This document shows positions 1 to 8,066 of a DNA stretch of 13,877 nt, piece after piece; position 1 is the stretch's first letter, and each line of letters opens with the position of its first letter. Under the pieces are notes generated by a model. It did not search any database. It was not told the DNA's origin and saw only the letters and a program-made list of their open reading frames with translations. The position numbers and the translations under genes were made by a program. This stretch comes from Atopobium sp. (GTDB lineage: Bacteria > Actinomycetota > Coriobacteriia > Coriobacteriales > Atopobiaceae), in NCBI GenBank assembly GCA_015259045.1, contig JABZHD010000001.1, positions 13,992-27,868 of the forward strand, written 5' to 3'.

Positions 1-1381
1 CAAGAAGATAACCTGGATATTTACCCTTAACAGCATCCTTGAGCATAGCTCGACACTTAGCAAGGCCGTCAACAGCCATGATAGGTACTTCTTTATCAGG
101 GTACTTCTGGTGGATGACGTTTACAACTGCGCCTGCTACGCCACCGGCCACTGCAAAAGCACGACCGTCATGGGAGGCGTTTTCAAAATCGGAGTTGTCG
201 TCATCAAGCTTGGTGTAGTCAATACCCTTAGACTCCATCATTCCCGCAAGCTCCTCAAAGGTCAGAACAAAATCGACCTCGGACTTAACGGAGCGGCGCA
301 GCGCCTCGAGTTTCTTAGCAGTGCATGGTCCAATAAAGACAATCTTGGACTCTGGATTTTGTTTTCTTACTAGACGAGCAGTCAGAACCATTGGTGTGAG
401 TGCCATAGAGATAGCATCAGCATGCTCTGGGTGCTCTTTTTTAGCCATCGCAGACCAGGAAGGACAGCAGCTTGTTCCCATAAATGGCAGCTTTTCTGGG
501 ACTTCTTTGACAAAGTCTTCCGCTTCCTGAACAGTACAGAGGTCAGCACCGGTTGCTACCTCTTCTGCCTCAGCGAATCCCATCTCCTTGAATGCCTCAC
601 GAAGACGACCAACGCTGCCCTTGCCAAACTGACCAACAAACGAAGGAGCCACAATTGGGACAACGGTATAACCCTCATTGATGGCCTGAATTACCTGGAA
701 AATCTGACTCTTATCGGCAATTGCGCCAAAGGGGCAGTTGACCAGGCACTGACCACAAGATACGCACTTCTCGTAATCAATATCTGCGCGACCGTGCTCA
801 TCAGAGCCAATAGCGTCCATACCACATGCGGCTGCGCATGGACGTATGTGGTGATGAATTGCATGGTACGGACAAACATTGAAGCACATGCCACACTGGA
901 TGCACTTCTCCTGATCAATGTATGCCTTTTTGTCCACGAAGCTAATTGCCTCTTTAGGACAAATCTCTCGACAAGGGTGTGCAAGACAGCCCTGACAAGC
1001 GTTGGTAACGCGATACACGTTGTCCTCGCAGGCATTGCATGCAAACTTAACAATGTTAATCAGCGGTGGCTGGTAATAAACCTCAGGTCGAGAGGCCTCT
1101 TCCAAGCCGTCAGAAATAAGCTCTGGTTGATCCACGCCCTGCATAGGCATGCCCATAGTCATGCGAATGCGCTCGCCAACAATAGCGCGCTCCAAGAAGA
1201 CGCTCTCACGGTACGTAGCAATATCACCAGGAATAATCTTGTAAGGTAGTTCTTCCATCTGGTGAGCAATTTCATCAACGCTCTTATCTGCTTTTTCATA
1301 CGCAAGCGTTGAAACCTCTTTAAATACCTTCCTGCGGATTTCAGTCAGGTTGGTATAGACACCTCGCATTGTGCCAGGCAT
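1..1381 (-). CDS. Monomeric [FeFe] hydrogenase, group B-like (3' end outside window)
   Basis: Predicted to interconvert protons and H2 using ferredoxin-type electrons in the cytoplasm of an anaerobe. About 460 residues are visible and the frame is open to the left edge. Cysteines appear in order: a CxxC pair near 115-118, a set near 129-141 (CQGC...CREICP), then ferredoxin-like CIQCGMCFNVCP near 160-171 and CVSCGQCLVNCP near 206-217. H-cluster motif 1 is TSCCPSW at 303-309. Motif 2 is FIGPCTAKKLEALR, with its cysteine at 353. The third motif (MACxGGC type) should start just past the edge, because the visible end (YPGYLL) is what normally precedes it. The start ATG at 1381 follows a very strong GAGGAGGGGG ribosome site. 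Motif 2 has Gly where classical group A enzymes have Met (MPC). With the N-terminal ferredoxin layout, this points to group B (family TIGR04105), a subgroup placed from memory. No maturation genes are in view. Confidence 0.9.
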   Translation of the reverse strand, partial: MPGTMRGVYTNLTEIRRKVFKEVSTLAYEKADKSVDEIAHQMEELPYKIIPGDIATYRESVFLERAIVGERIRMTMGMPMQGVDQPELISDGLEEASRPEVYYQPPLINIVKFACNACEDNVYRVTNACQGCLAHPCREICPKEAISFVDKKAYIDQEKCIQCGMCFNVCPYHAIHHHIRPCAAACGMDAIGSDEHGRADIDYEKCVSCGQCLVNCPFGAIADKSQIFQVIQAINEGYTVVPIVAPSFVGQFGKGSVGRLREAFKEMGFAEAEEVATGADLCTVQEAEDFVKEVPEKLPFMGTSCCPSWSAMAKKEHPEHADAISMALTPMVLTARLVRKQNPESKIVFIGPCTAKKLEALRRSVKSEVDFVLTFEELAGMMESKGIDYTKLDDDNSDFENASHDGRAFAVAGGVAGAVVNVIHQKYPDKEVPIMAVDGLAKCRAMLKDAVKGKYPGYLL

Positions 1382-1468
1382 TTCTCCCCCTCCTCGTTCA
1401 CTTTATGCACGTCTGGGTAACGTATTTGCACAAAATGAATGCATGTCTCTATTACAAAGTATGTACTA

Positions 1469-2206
1469 TTAGTTCACCTCAGTGACACCAAAATAAGAAA
1501 ATCGCTCTGGAATATCCGTTTTAATCACAATTTTTGCGCCCGTGACTGGATGAATAAATCCAACGCGATATGCATGGAGCATTAACGGCTGCGGCCTATG
1601 CTTCTTTTTTGACGCACGCTGCAGAGACGACGTACCTCCATACAGCGTGTCTCCTACCAGGGGAAATCCAAGTGACGAGAGATGCACTCTAATTTGATGC
1701 TTTCTTCCTGTCAGCAAATTGACCAGTAGCAAGCTTTGAGTTTGACCTTGTACTGACGATGCCACCTTAATAAGACGTACCTCCGTTTGAGAGGGCTTAC
1801 CCGTAACTGAGATTCTCATCTTCTGAGCGTCATGTCGATCTTTTCCAATTGCCTTATCTATCAGCAGTTTATTTGGCTCAAACGCTCCCTTAACAGCTGC
1901 CAGATACTCTTTGGAAAGCTCCTTGGAGGCAATAAGCTGATCAAACTGTGGCTGCGTTTCTTTTTTGAGCGAGAAAAGCACAATGCCCGTAGTCTCTCTA
2001 TCAAGGCGATTCAGAGCTTGGACCTGGGAAAGGTCTATCTGGCTTGGGCTCTCAAGTGCACGGAGTTTCTCGCGAACTACCTCAGTTAACGAGGGCTCTT
2101 GGGTACCGTCCGCGTGAACGATAATTCCCGCTGGTTTATTCACGGCAAGTAGATAGTCGTCCCGATACAAAACCTCAAGGTTGTTGTCAGGCTGAAGAGC
2201 ATCCAC
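1469..2206 (-). CDS. RluA-family RNA pseudouridine synthase
   Basis: Predicted to convert specific uridines in rRNA or tRNA to pseudouridine. From GTG at 2206 the protein has 245 residues. It has no N-terminal S4 domain, so it resembles the short RluA-type members rather than RluB/C/D. The catalytic block is NRLDRETTGIVL, with the nucleophile Asp at about residue 69; the His that usually opens this block is Asn here. Other family blocks visible are YLLAVNKPAG near the start, TGRKHQIRVHLSSLGFPLVGDTLYG, and LHAYRVGFIHPVTG near the C-terminus. The frame could also begin at GTG 2215, which overlaps the lysR stop. I chose 2206 because an AGGTGA ribosome site sits 5 bases before it, while 2215 has only a weak site. 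It lies directly after the LysR gene and is probably co-transcribed with it. The exact RNA target cannot be read from sequence. Confidence 0.9.
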   Translation of the reverse strand: MDALQPDNNLEVLYRDDYLLAVNKPAGIIVHADGTQEPSLTEVVREKLRALESPSQIDLSQVQALNRLDRETTGIVLFSLKKETQPQFDQLIASKELSKEYLAAVKGAFEPNKLLIDKAIGKDRHDAQKMRISVTGKPSQTEVRLIKVASSVQGQTQSLLLVNLLTGRKHQIRVHLSSLGFPLVGDTLYGGTSSLQRASKKKHRPQPLMLHAYRVGFIHPVTGAKIVIKTDIPERFSYFGVTEVN

Positions 2207-2207
2207 G

Positions 2208-3149
2208 CTACTCACCTCGCTTAACTACATAGCGCTGCTCAGAGAGAACCTGGGCAAATGACTCGATTGTGCTCCACACATGGTCGGTGCGTCGCCAGGC
2301 AACACTAACCGAGTACGACATCTCTTTTCCCAGCTCAATAATGTGAAGGCCAGACGTTTCAAAGTCGTAATTAGACGAAGCAACCAGCTCTGATGGCAAG
2401 AAGCACGCACCAACGCCTCTCATGGCAAGCGCCAAAAGCGTCTCGGAGTTTCTGGACATGACCTTGATAGTGGGAGAAATGCCCGATGCGGCAAACGCAT
2501 GGCGAGCAAAACTACCAGCAATGTCTCGTTTACCTACCGTTAAGAAGGGGCAAGCTTCCAAGGCCGTGAGCTTTCCCGTCTTTTTGACTTGCGCGACAAC
2601 CGAGTCAACCTTATCTGCATACAAAGACTCAAGAAGCGCTTGAGAGACAACCAGAACGATCTTCTCGTCAAACAGCTTTTTAACAACCAAGTCATACGAC
2701 GACGAAATAACCGTTGCAACAATCAAGTCAAGCTGACCTTCGGACAGCCACTCAACAAGCTCGTCATTCTCGCCCTCGTCAAGCTCAATGGAGATATTTG
2801 GATGCAATTTTTGGAAAGCAGCGATGGAGCGCGGCATGATGATGTGGCCTCGTGTTGCGGTAACACCAACACGCAGGCGACCTCGCTCGTTGCCCGCAAT
2901 ATCAAGAAACTCTTGATCCATAGCGCGACGCTGAGCCTGAAACCTACGGGCATAACGCAAGAACTCTTCTCCCGCAAACGTTAGAGACAACGGGACGGTG
3001 CGTTCCAACAGCTTAGAGCCAAGTTCTTTTTCTGCTGCCGCAATATTTGCCGAGAGCGTTTGCTGCGTTACGCTCAGGCGCTCAGCCGCCTTGGTGAAGC
3101 TCTTTTCTTCTGCAACGGCAACAAAATAATCCATAGTTTGAAAGTTCAT
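2208..3149 (-). CDS. LysR-type transcriptional regulator
   Basis: DNA-binding regulator of 313 residues, the usual LysR length. The N-terminal winged helix-turn-helix spans roughly residues 1-60 (MDYFVAVAEEKSFTKAAERL, then SVTQQTLSANIAAAEKELG, with the wing at LLERT). The rest is the periplasmic-binding-protein-like effector domain, beginning around residue 90 at GRLRVGVTATRG. The frame extends upstream to 3194, but ATG 3149 is preferred. It has a GGGAG ribosome site at good spacing, and the protein then opens with the standard LysR N-terminus (MNFQTMDYF). The longer start would place coding sequence over the operator-like palindrome at 3165-3185. It is divergent from the NhaC-type transporter, a classical arrangement in which a LysR protein controls its neighbour and itself. 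The inducer is unknown. Confidence 0.93.
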   Translation of the reverse strand: MNFQTMDYFVAVAEEKSFTKAAERLSVTQQTLSANIAAAEKELGSKLLERTVPLSLTFAGEEFLRYARRFQAQRRAMDQEFLDIAGNERGRLRVGVTATRGHIIMPRSIAAFQKLHPNISIELDEGENDELVEWLSEGQLDLIVATVISSSYDLVVKKLFDEKIVLVVSQALLESLYADKVDSVVAQVKKTGKLTALEACPFLTVGKRDIAGSFARHAFAASGISPTIKVMSRNSETLLALAMRGVGACFLPSELVASSNYDFETSGLHIIELGKEMSYSVSVAWRRTDHVWSTIESFAQVLSEQRYVVKRGE

Positions 3150-3164
3150 TTTTGCTCCCACTGT

Positions 3165-3185
3165 ATTACAAAAATTACTTGTAAT
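3165..3185. promoter_or_regulatory. Probable LysR operator (T-N11-A inverted repeat)
   Basis: The sequence ATTACAA, seven bases, then TTGTAAT is a perfect 7-base inverted repeat. It contains the T-N11-A core known for LysR-family binding sites. It lies in the 116-base gap between the divergent lysR-type gene and the antiporter gene, its nearer edge 16 bases before the regulator's ATG. Position and symmetry suggest autoregulation and control of the transporter. Binding is inferred, not shown. Confidence 0.6.
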
Positions 3186-3265
3186 TATAACCATTGAAAA
3201 CAGTTGGACTTCAACTTTTTAGTTGCCTACTCTATTTACATAAGAAATTCGTTTGGAGTGGATGC

Positions 3266-4699
3266 ATGGTAGAGCTAATAGTACTAAGTGCCTTTGCGGT
3301 GATGCTCATCGTAGGTACAGCCCTATCTTTTCCCCTTACATCTATCTTGACCATTGGTTTCTTCCTCTTTTTTGGTTACGGACTCTCTCGCAAAATCTCT
3401 GCAAAAAAGCTTCTTTTAGCAGCCTTTGAATCCGTCTGGGAAGTTAAAACAATTATTGCGCTGTTTGCTGTTGTAGGCGCTATGAGCGCAGCATGGCGAG
3501 CAGCTGGAACCATTCCAGAGATTGTCAGCATTTCCGCTTCTCTTATTTCTCCTTCTGTCTTTATTCTGGCAACATTCTTACTTTGCACCATGATGTCCAT
3601 GCTTTTGGGTACCGCATTTGGTACTGCCGCAACCATGGGTATCATCTGCATGTCTATTGGTAAGGCAATTGGAGCAAACGAGTTCTTTATTGGTGGCGCT
3701 GTTCTTGCAGGTAGCTACTTTGGCGATCGTTGCTCACCCATGTCTACCAGCGCAATCCTTGTTTCGCAACTCACCGATACCAATCTATCCAAGAACATTA
3801 ACCGCATGCTTCGTACCAGCGTGGTGCCTTTTATTGCTGCATGTGTTATCTACGTGGCTTGGGACTTCTTCATGGCAAACACGGGAACTATCCCCGATAT
3901 TACTGGTCTTCTGAGCCGTTCCTTTAGGCTTTCTTTGATTTCGCTTACACCAGCGCTTCTTGTAATTGTTTTCTCGCTTCTTAAGGTTGATGTCATTGTG
4001 ACCATGGCATCCAGCCTGGTATTGGCCTGCATTCTGTGTGTCACCATCCAGCGCGTTCCGCTTACAGACCTGCCAGTCATCTTGCTCTTTGGCCTTCGCG
4101 CTCCAGGAGCTACCGTTGCAAACATGGTGAATGGTGGCGGCGTTTTCTCCATGATGAACGTCTTAACAATCGTGACCATTTCTTCAAGCTACGCTGGTCT
4201 TTTCCAGACAACTGGACTGCTTCGCCGTATGTGCCAGCTGGTAGCTGATCTCTCCGATAACTCCACGCCTTTCTTTGGCGTTCTGATTACCAGCATGTTT
4301 ACCTCAATGGTTTCTTGCAACCAGACGCTGGCTATTATGCTGACAAACGATCTGTGTGAGAACGCAGAAAACTCTTCCAGCGCTCTTGCCTTGGATATCG
4401 AGAATAGCGCTGTAATTCTTGCTCCTCTGGTACCGTGGTCCATCTCAAACATCTCGGTACTCTCTGCAATTGGCGCGCCTTCTATGAGCCTTCTAGCTGC
4501 AAGTTTCCTCTACTTGCTGCCTCTTTGGACTCTGGGAATTTCTCTGTGGCTCCATCGCCGCCCAGCAAAAATTGACGGTCATCGAGCTCGTTGGCTTGGC
4601 CTTACCTCTGACGATGTCCGTGGCTGCGCATCGCCTCGTGTGCAGGACGAAGACACAACAGATACGACGGCAAGCCTTCCTGCCGTTAAAGTTGCCTAA
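3266..4699 (+). CDS. nhaC: NhaC-family Na+/H+ antiporter-like transporter
   Basis: Polytopic inner-membrane transporter of 477 residues, hydrophobic nearly throughout. The family hallmark is FIGGAVLAGSYFGDRCSPMS at about 141-160, with the acidic and polar residues of the NhaC/ArsB-like fold. A second conserved stretch, APLVPWSISN, lies near the C-terminal end of the membrane part. The last ~45 residues are a hydrophilic, acidic cytoplasmic-looking tail (QDEDTTDTT). ATG 3266 is chosen over the in-frame ATG at 3194 because TTTGGAGTGG precedes it and the protein then starts with a hydrophobic helix. The substrate is uncertain: NhaC relatives include Na+/H+ antiporters and the malate/lactate exchanger MleN. 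Divergence from a LysR-type gene suggests induction by a metabolite or by ionic stress. It converges on the bacteriocin ABC gene, and I see no clear terminator in the 66 bases between them. Confidence 0.85.
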   Translation: MVELIVLSAFAVMLIVGTALSFPLTSILTIGFFLFFGYGLSRKISAKKLLLAAFESVWEVKTIIALFAVVGAMSAAWRAAGTIPEIVSISASLISPSVFILATFLLCTMMSMLLGTAFGTAATMGIICMSIGKAIGANEFFIGGAVLAGSYFGDRCSPMSTSAILVSQLTDTNLSKNINRMLRTSVVPFIAACVIYVAWDFFMANTGTIPDITGLLSRSFRLSLISLTPALLVIVFSLLKVDVIVTMASSLVLACILCVTIQRVPLTDLPVILLFGLRAPGATVANMVNGGGVFSMMNVLTIVTISSSYAGLFQTTGLLRRMCQLVADLSDNSTPFFGVLITSMFTSMVSCNQTLAIMLTNDLCENAENSSSALALDIENSAVILAPLVPWSISNISVLSAIGAPSMSLLAASFLYLLPLWTLGISLWLHRRPAKIDGHRARWLGLTSDDVRGCASPRVQDEDTTDTTASLPAVKVA

Positions 4700-4765
4700 G
4701 ACTACACTGTTTAACGCTCCTTATACTCATTGCTAAGCTAGACGTGTTTTACGCCGTTAATACTT

Positions 4766-5419
4766 CTATTGATGCTTTGGTAATTCAATAATTCGATCAC
4801 AACGCTGGGCAATACCCATGTCATGTGTGACCATAAGAAGTGTTTTATGATTCGCGTGAACGGAGTCTAGCAAACTGTCTATAACAATAGTAGCCATGGC
4901 CTTATCAAGTGATCCGGTTGGTTCATCTGCAAGGATTAAATTACCTGGCTTTATCATTGCTCGAGCAATTGCTACTCTCTGCTTTTCTCCACCAGAAAGC
5001 TCATTTACAACTGCATCGAACTTCTCGCCGATCCCGTAGTTTTCCAAGGCAGTTCTAATAAGACGTTCCTGTTCCTGCTTTGAAAGCTTGGTGTATTGAA
5101 GCGCTAATGAGAGATTTTTGCTTACTTTCCAGTCATTAATGAGAGCAAAAGATTGGAATAGATAATTAATCTCTGTACGCCTCATAAGTGTTGCTTTTTT
5201 GCTATTGATCGAAGGATATGTTCTTCCCTCAAGGTTGATTGTGCCTGAATCTAATGTCTCGAGAAGACCGATGATATTAAGAAGTGTTGATTTTCCGCAC
5301 CCAGAAGGGCCCACGAGAGCCACTGACTCTCCACTTTCTATCTCGAATGAAATGTTATGAAGAACTGTGTTGCTTCCAAATGACTTATTAAGAGCATCTA
5401 CCTGTAGAAATGTTTTCAT
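4766..5419 (-). CDS. Bacteriocin-associated ABC transporter ATPase
   Basis: Stand-alone ATP-binding subunit of 217 residues, of the MacB/LolD-like type. Motifs in order: Walker A GPSGCGKST at 37-45, Q-loop at Q89 (YLFQSFAL), signature LSGGE at 141-145, Walker B LILADEP at 161-167, D-loop SLD at 170-172 and switch His at 199 (THD). All catalytic residues are present. Its ATG lies 2 bases after the stop of the membrane-protein gene upstream, so the two are one transcriptional unit and probably one complex. In lactococcin 972-type loci the matching ATPase belongs to family TIGR03608. The role there is assigned to bacteriocin immunity or export; which one applies cannot be told from sequence. Composition is AT-rich like the rest of the cassette. 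Confidence 0.92.
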   Translation of the reverse strand: MKTFLQVDALNKSFGSNTVLHNISFEIESGESVALVGPSGCGKSTLLNIIGLLETLDSGTINLEGRTYPSINSKKATLMRRTEINYLFQSFALINDWKVSKNLSLALQYTKLSKQEQERLIRTALENYGIGEKFDAVVNELSGGEKQRVAIARAMIKPGNLILADEPTGSLDKAMATIVIDSLLDSVHANHKTLLMVTHDMGIAQRCDRIIELPKHQ

Positions 5420-5421
5420 AA

Positions 5422-7587
5422 CTACTCCTTAGAGAGATTCTCTAGAACAATTCTCATGGTGCTTCTATTTGCAGAAATACTGATAGTCAAATTGGAAATC
5501 AATAACATTAAGCAGCCCATTATTATTCCAAGAGTTGAACCTATGACAATCATGCAAAGTGTTCCAACAAGTGCAATGAGATTCACTATGATGAAAATAT
5601 TGATATATTGCTTATAAATGCCAAATCCCAACATGCATTCAACGGCAATTTTTCTTTCATTCAATCTTTGAACAATTGAAATCATGCTTATTTGAATCAC
5701 CGTTATAGCTGCAAACATAAGCACAATTACAACACCGAATAAGAGGAAGAGCTCCTGCAGAGATTTTCTGTAGTCCTTTATAAAGCTCTCTATCGAACTA
5801 AACTGTGTTCCAAAACCATCATCAGATAGCTGTACAACACCGCTGGAATCCAACAAATTTGCAGCGGCCTCAGGTGATAACTTTATGTAGCTATTATCAA
5901 GCCCCGTAGCAACTAAGCTCTCTGATTCTTTGGGAACCATGTTATTTGAGGTTACCACTTTGATTACAACATTTGTGCTTATAGAAGGGCTGTCTATATT
6001 TGTTGACCAGGTAAAAAATCCCCCACTAGCATCATATTCAATAAATTCAGATGAAGGATTTTGCATATAGGGTGTAACGATATCTGACTCAAATATTTTG
6101 TCGCTTCTAGCCACAAGTTCTCTCAACAAGGATTTTTGTTCTTCTGAGTACGAGCTTGGAACTAAATAAATCCTTGTTCCACTCTCTGCTTTTTTAACTT
6201 GATCATTAGTTAGCGACACCCCAATCTCTTTAAGATAAGAAGGGGAAGCAATCAGAACATCAAATGGCTTCAAAATTGCAGGATTTACTCCATAAGCATT
6301 TAGCGTTGGCTCACCTATTTGATTTACATGAGCAATATAGACACCTGTATCGTGCTCGTGGTCTTTATACCAATCGAATAATTCCTTACTTTTATCCATT
6401 GGCCTGCCGTTGAAGAAATTACCTTGAGAAACGTGATTTCGGACAATATACCAATCTTTATATACAGACCAATTTTCTTGAGTGGATAGTAGATTTGAGT
6501 ACATGGTTATAGGAGCATCCATATACGTAGAACCAGCAAAAACTACTACACAACAAAGCGCATAAATTATCGCCGTTAGAACGTACAAACCCTTTTGTGA
6601 CAGTCTTCCTAAAATTGCATCTACAGGTCGGATTGTTAGAAGTGGAGCCGCAGAAATTAGTACCGAAACCACAACTACAAGTATTGCTGGCATTGCCGCG
6701 GCACAGGTAAACAGTAAAAAACTGTCAGTAATATCAAATCCGGAGCAATTAACCATTGTCCACATAAAGGCTAATGGCAGTAAACCAGCTGCTAAAGCGC
6801 AATAGAAAAAATAATGATGTACGACGTAATCGCTCTTACTCCAGCCAAGCATTACGTGGACACCGAGTTTCTTTAATTCTTGTAACGAGTTGTAATACGT
6901 CAGTAAACAAAACGATATGCTCAAGATTATAAAAGTTACCCCTGCAACGTAGTAGAACAGTCCAATTTCAACCGCCGATCCTGAATAATTAGTAATAAAT
7001 TTTTCTTTATGTAGGCCAGTAGCTTCTGAAATCTGGCCAACCAATTCATCAAATTCTTCAGGAGAAAGGCCTAAAACAGCACAAGAATTTCCCAGATTAT
7101 AGCCAGGAGTAATTTGATCTAATTTGAAATAAATTGAACCCAAAACGTACGGTAAGTCACCAACTTTATTATTGGTATCCATTCCGTAACCAAGGTATGA
7201 CTCTGAAGAATGTCCTAGAAGTTCATTGATTTTTTGCCTATTTATAACTTGGGTACCAAGAATATCAAAAGAATCAAAGCTGTTAGCTTCACTGCCTGGA
7301 GAAGACAGCACACCAACGGTCAATATCCTAGGCCCTTCAGTAATTGATTCCGTTTTCTTAGTTATAAGAATCATCTTGTGAGTTTGTGCATAAGACCTAA
7401 TAACTGATACAAACGTTTCTTTTGTCTCATCAGACATCTGTGAAGTATAAAATTGCGGCTGATTAGAGAGCCAAGAATCGAATTTACGGGAAGTAAAAAT
7501 TTCCAAAAACCCTTTTCCCACCAAAAACGAAGAAAGTGCAATTAAGACAACTATGATAGAAACAATGAAGCGGTACGCTCTTTTCAT
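5422..7587 (-). CDS. Bacteriocin-associated integral membrane protein (permease/immunity)
   Basis: A 721-residue membrane protein with an FtsX/MacB-like plan. One helix near 7-25 is followed by an extracytoplasmic domain to about 207. Four helices come next at about 208-231, 258-279, 289-315 and 333-353, then a second extracytoplasmic domain to about 605. The final helices lie near 612-637 and in a long hydrophobic run at 660-699. The segment after helix 2 (LQELKKLGVHVMLGWSKSDY) and the one after helix 6 (LNERKIAVECMLGFGIYKQY) match each other. They look like the two coupling regions that contact the ATPase, so the protein appears internally duplicated. This architecture and the neighbours match the lactococcin 972-associated 7TM family (TIGR01654, DUF1430), recalled from knowledge. 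The ATG has an AGGTGAAG ribosome site. The gene sits between the bacteriocin gene and the ATPase gene. Confidence 0.87.
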   Translation of the reverse strand: MKRAYRFIVSIIVVLIALSSFLVGKGFLEIFTSRKFDSWLSNQPQFYTSQMSDETKETFVSVIRSYAQTHKMILITKKTESITEGPRILTVGVLSSPGSEANSFDSFDILGTQVINRQKINELLGHSSESYLGYGMDTNNKVGDLPYVLGSIYFKLDQITPGYNLGNSCAVLGLSPEEFDELVGQISEATGLHKEKFITNYSGSAVEIGLFYYVAGVTFIILSISFCLLTYYNSLQELKKLGVHVMLGWSKSDYVVHHYFFYCALAAGLLPLAFMWTMVNCSGFDITDSFLLFTCAAAMPAILVVVVSVLISAAPLLTIRPVDAILGRLSQKGLYVLTAIIYALCCVVVFAGSTYMDAPITMYSNLLSTQENWSVYKDWYIVRNHVSQGNFFNGRPMDKSKELFDWYKDHEHDTGVYIAHVNQIGEPTLNAYGVNPAILKPFDVLIASPSYLKEIGVSLTNDQVKKAESGTRIYLVPSSYSEEQKSLLRELVARSDKIFESDIVTPYMQNPSSEFIEYDASGGFFTWSTNIDSPSISTNVVIKVVTSNNMVPKESESLVATGLDNSYIKLSPEAAANLLDSSGVVQLSDDGFGTQFSSIESFIKDYRKSLQELFLLFGVVIVLMFAAITVIQISMISIVQRLNERKIAVECMLGFGIYKQYINIFIIVNLIALVGTLCMIVIGSTLGIIMGCLMLLISNLTISISANRSTMRIVLENLSKE

Positions 7588-7646
7588 TTCTTCACCTACA
7601 ACATATCTTTGCCTTATAAAGAATCAAATTATCACCGCAGTAAAAG

Positions 7647-7937
7647 CTATCCTCTGCAATCCCAATACGCTTCAAGAGTATCAGGGCCAACCCATCCCCA
7701 CGCTGTCGAGAGGACACCAGGCTCCTTCCATCCAGAAGAATGTCCATTTACTGAGGAGCAGTGCTCATAGGTCTGAGAATTACAATCAGAAAATCCCCAG
7801 GCTGCTGCATTACGACCATAATTCCAAAATACCGCACTACCCTTGTAATAAACCGTATATGCATACGCTGTTGCGGTAGCACCAAAACAAAGTAGGCATC
7901 CTAAGAGAGCGGTTACAAGAAATTTCTTAAACCTCAT
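7647..7937 (-). CDS. Lactococcin 972-like secreted bacteriocin precursor
   Basis: A 96-residue precursor. Residues 1-26 form a textbook Sec signal peptide: basic start RFKK, a hydrophobic core, and AYA before a likely cleavage after residue 26. The mature part of about 70 residues is Gly, Ser, Trp and Tyr rich. It carries family-like features: FWNYG near 37-41, HCSSVNGHSSGW at 59-70, the PGVLSTAWGW stretch, and EAYW close to the C-terminus. Lactococcin 972 has a Sec leader, a similar mature length and aromatic ends, and is known to bind lipid II and block septum formation (Pfam PF09683). Unlike lactococcin 972 as I recall it, this mature peptide has three cysteines (52, 60, 94). The ribosome site GGAGGAGAC directly precedes the ATG. 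It is the first gene of a three-gene unit with a 7TM protein and an ATPase, which strongly supports the call. Killing activity is inferred. Confidence 0.82.
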   Translation of the reverse strand: MRFKKFLVTALLGCLLCFGATATAYAYTVYYKGSAVFWNYGRNAAAWGFSDCNSQTYEHCSSVNGHSSGWKEPGVLSTAWGWVGPDTLEAYWDCRG

Positions 7938-8066
7938 GTCTCCTCCAATAACAGAGCGTACCTTGCTTTGGATTCTGATATATATTTATGGTTTCTTGGT
8001 CGATAAAATCTAAAATATTCGCCAACGGTTCATTTTATATGGTGAAAGGTACTTTTAATTAAAAAT

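Noticed and set aside
422..1249. Long plus-strand open frame (275 codons) opposite the hydrogenase
   Set aside because: It is antisense to clear ferredoxin and H-cluster motifs on the minus strand, has no family features, and is a shadow of the biased codon use there.
1408..1440. Possible Rex-type redox box upstream of the hydrogenase
   Set aside because: Only one half (TTGTGC on the minus strand) resembles the TTGTGA...TCACAA consensus; the other half does not match.
3194..3265. N-terminal extension of the NhaC-type protein
   Set aside because: No ribosome site before ATG 3194; ATG 3266 has a good one and starts the protein at its first membrane helix.
4700..4765. Bidirectional terminator between the antiporter gene and the ABC gene
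   Set aside because: Only a TTAACG/CGTTAA pair with a spacer near 38 bases is present, with no compact stem or U tract.
8010..8033. Seven-codon frame MNRWRIF in the bacteriocin leader (minus strand)
   Set aside because: It looks like a possible leader peptide but has no ribosome site, and a 7-codon frame is expected by chance here.
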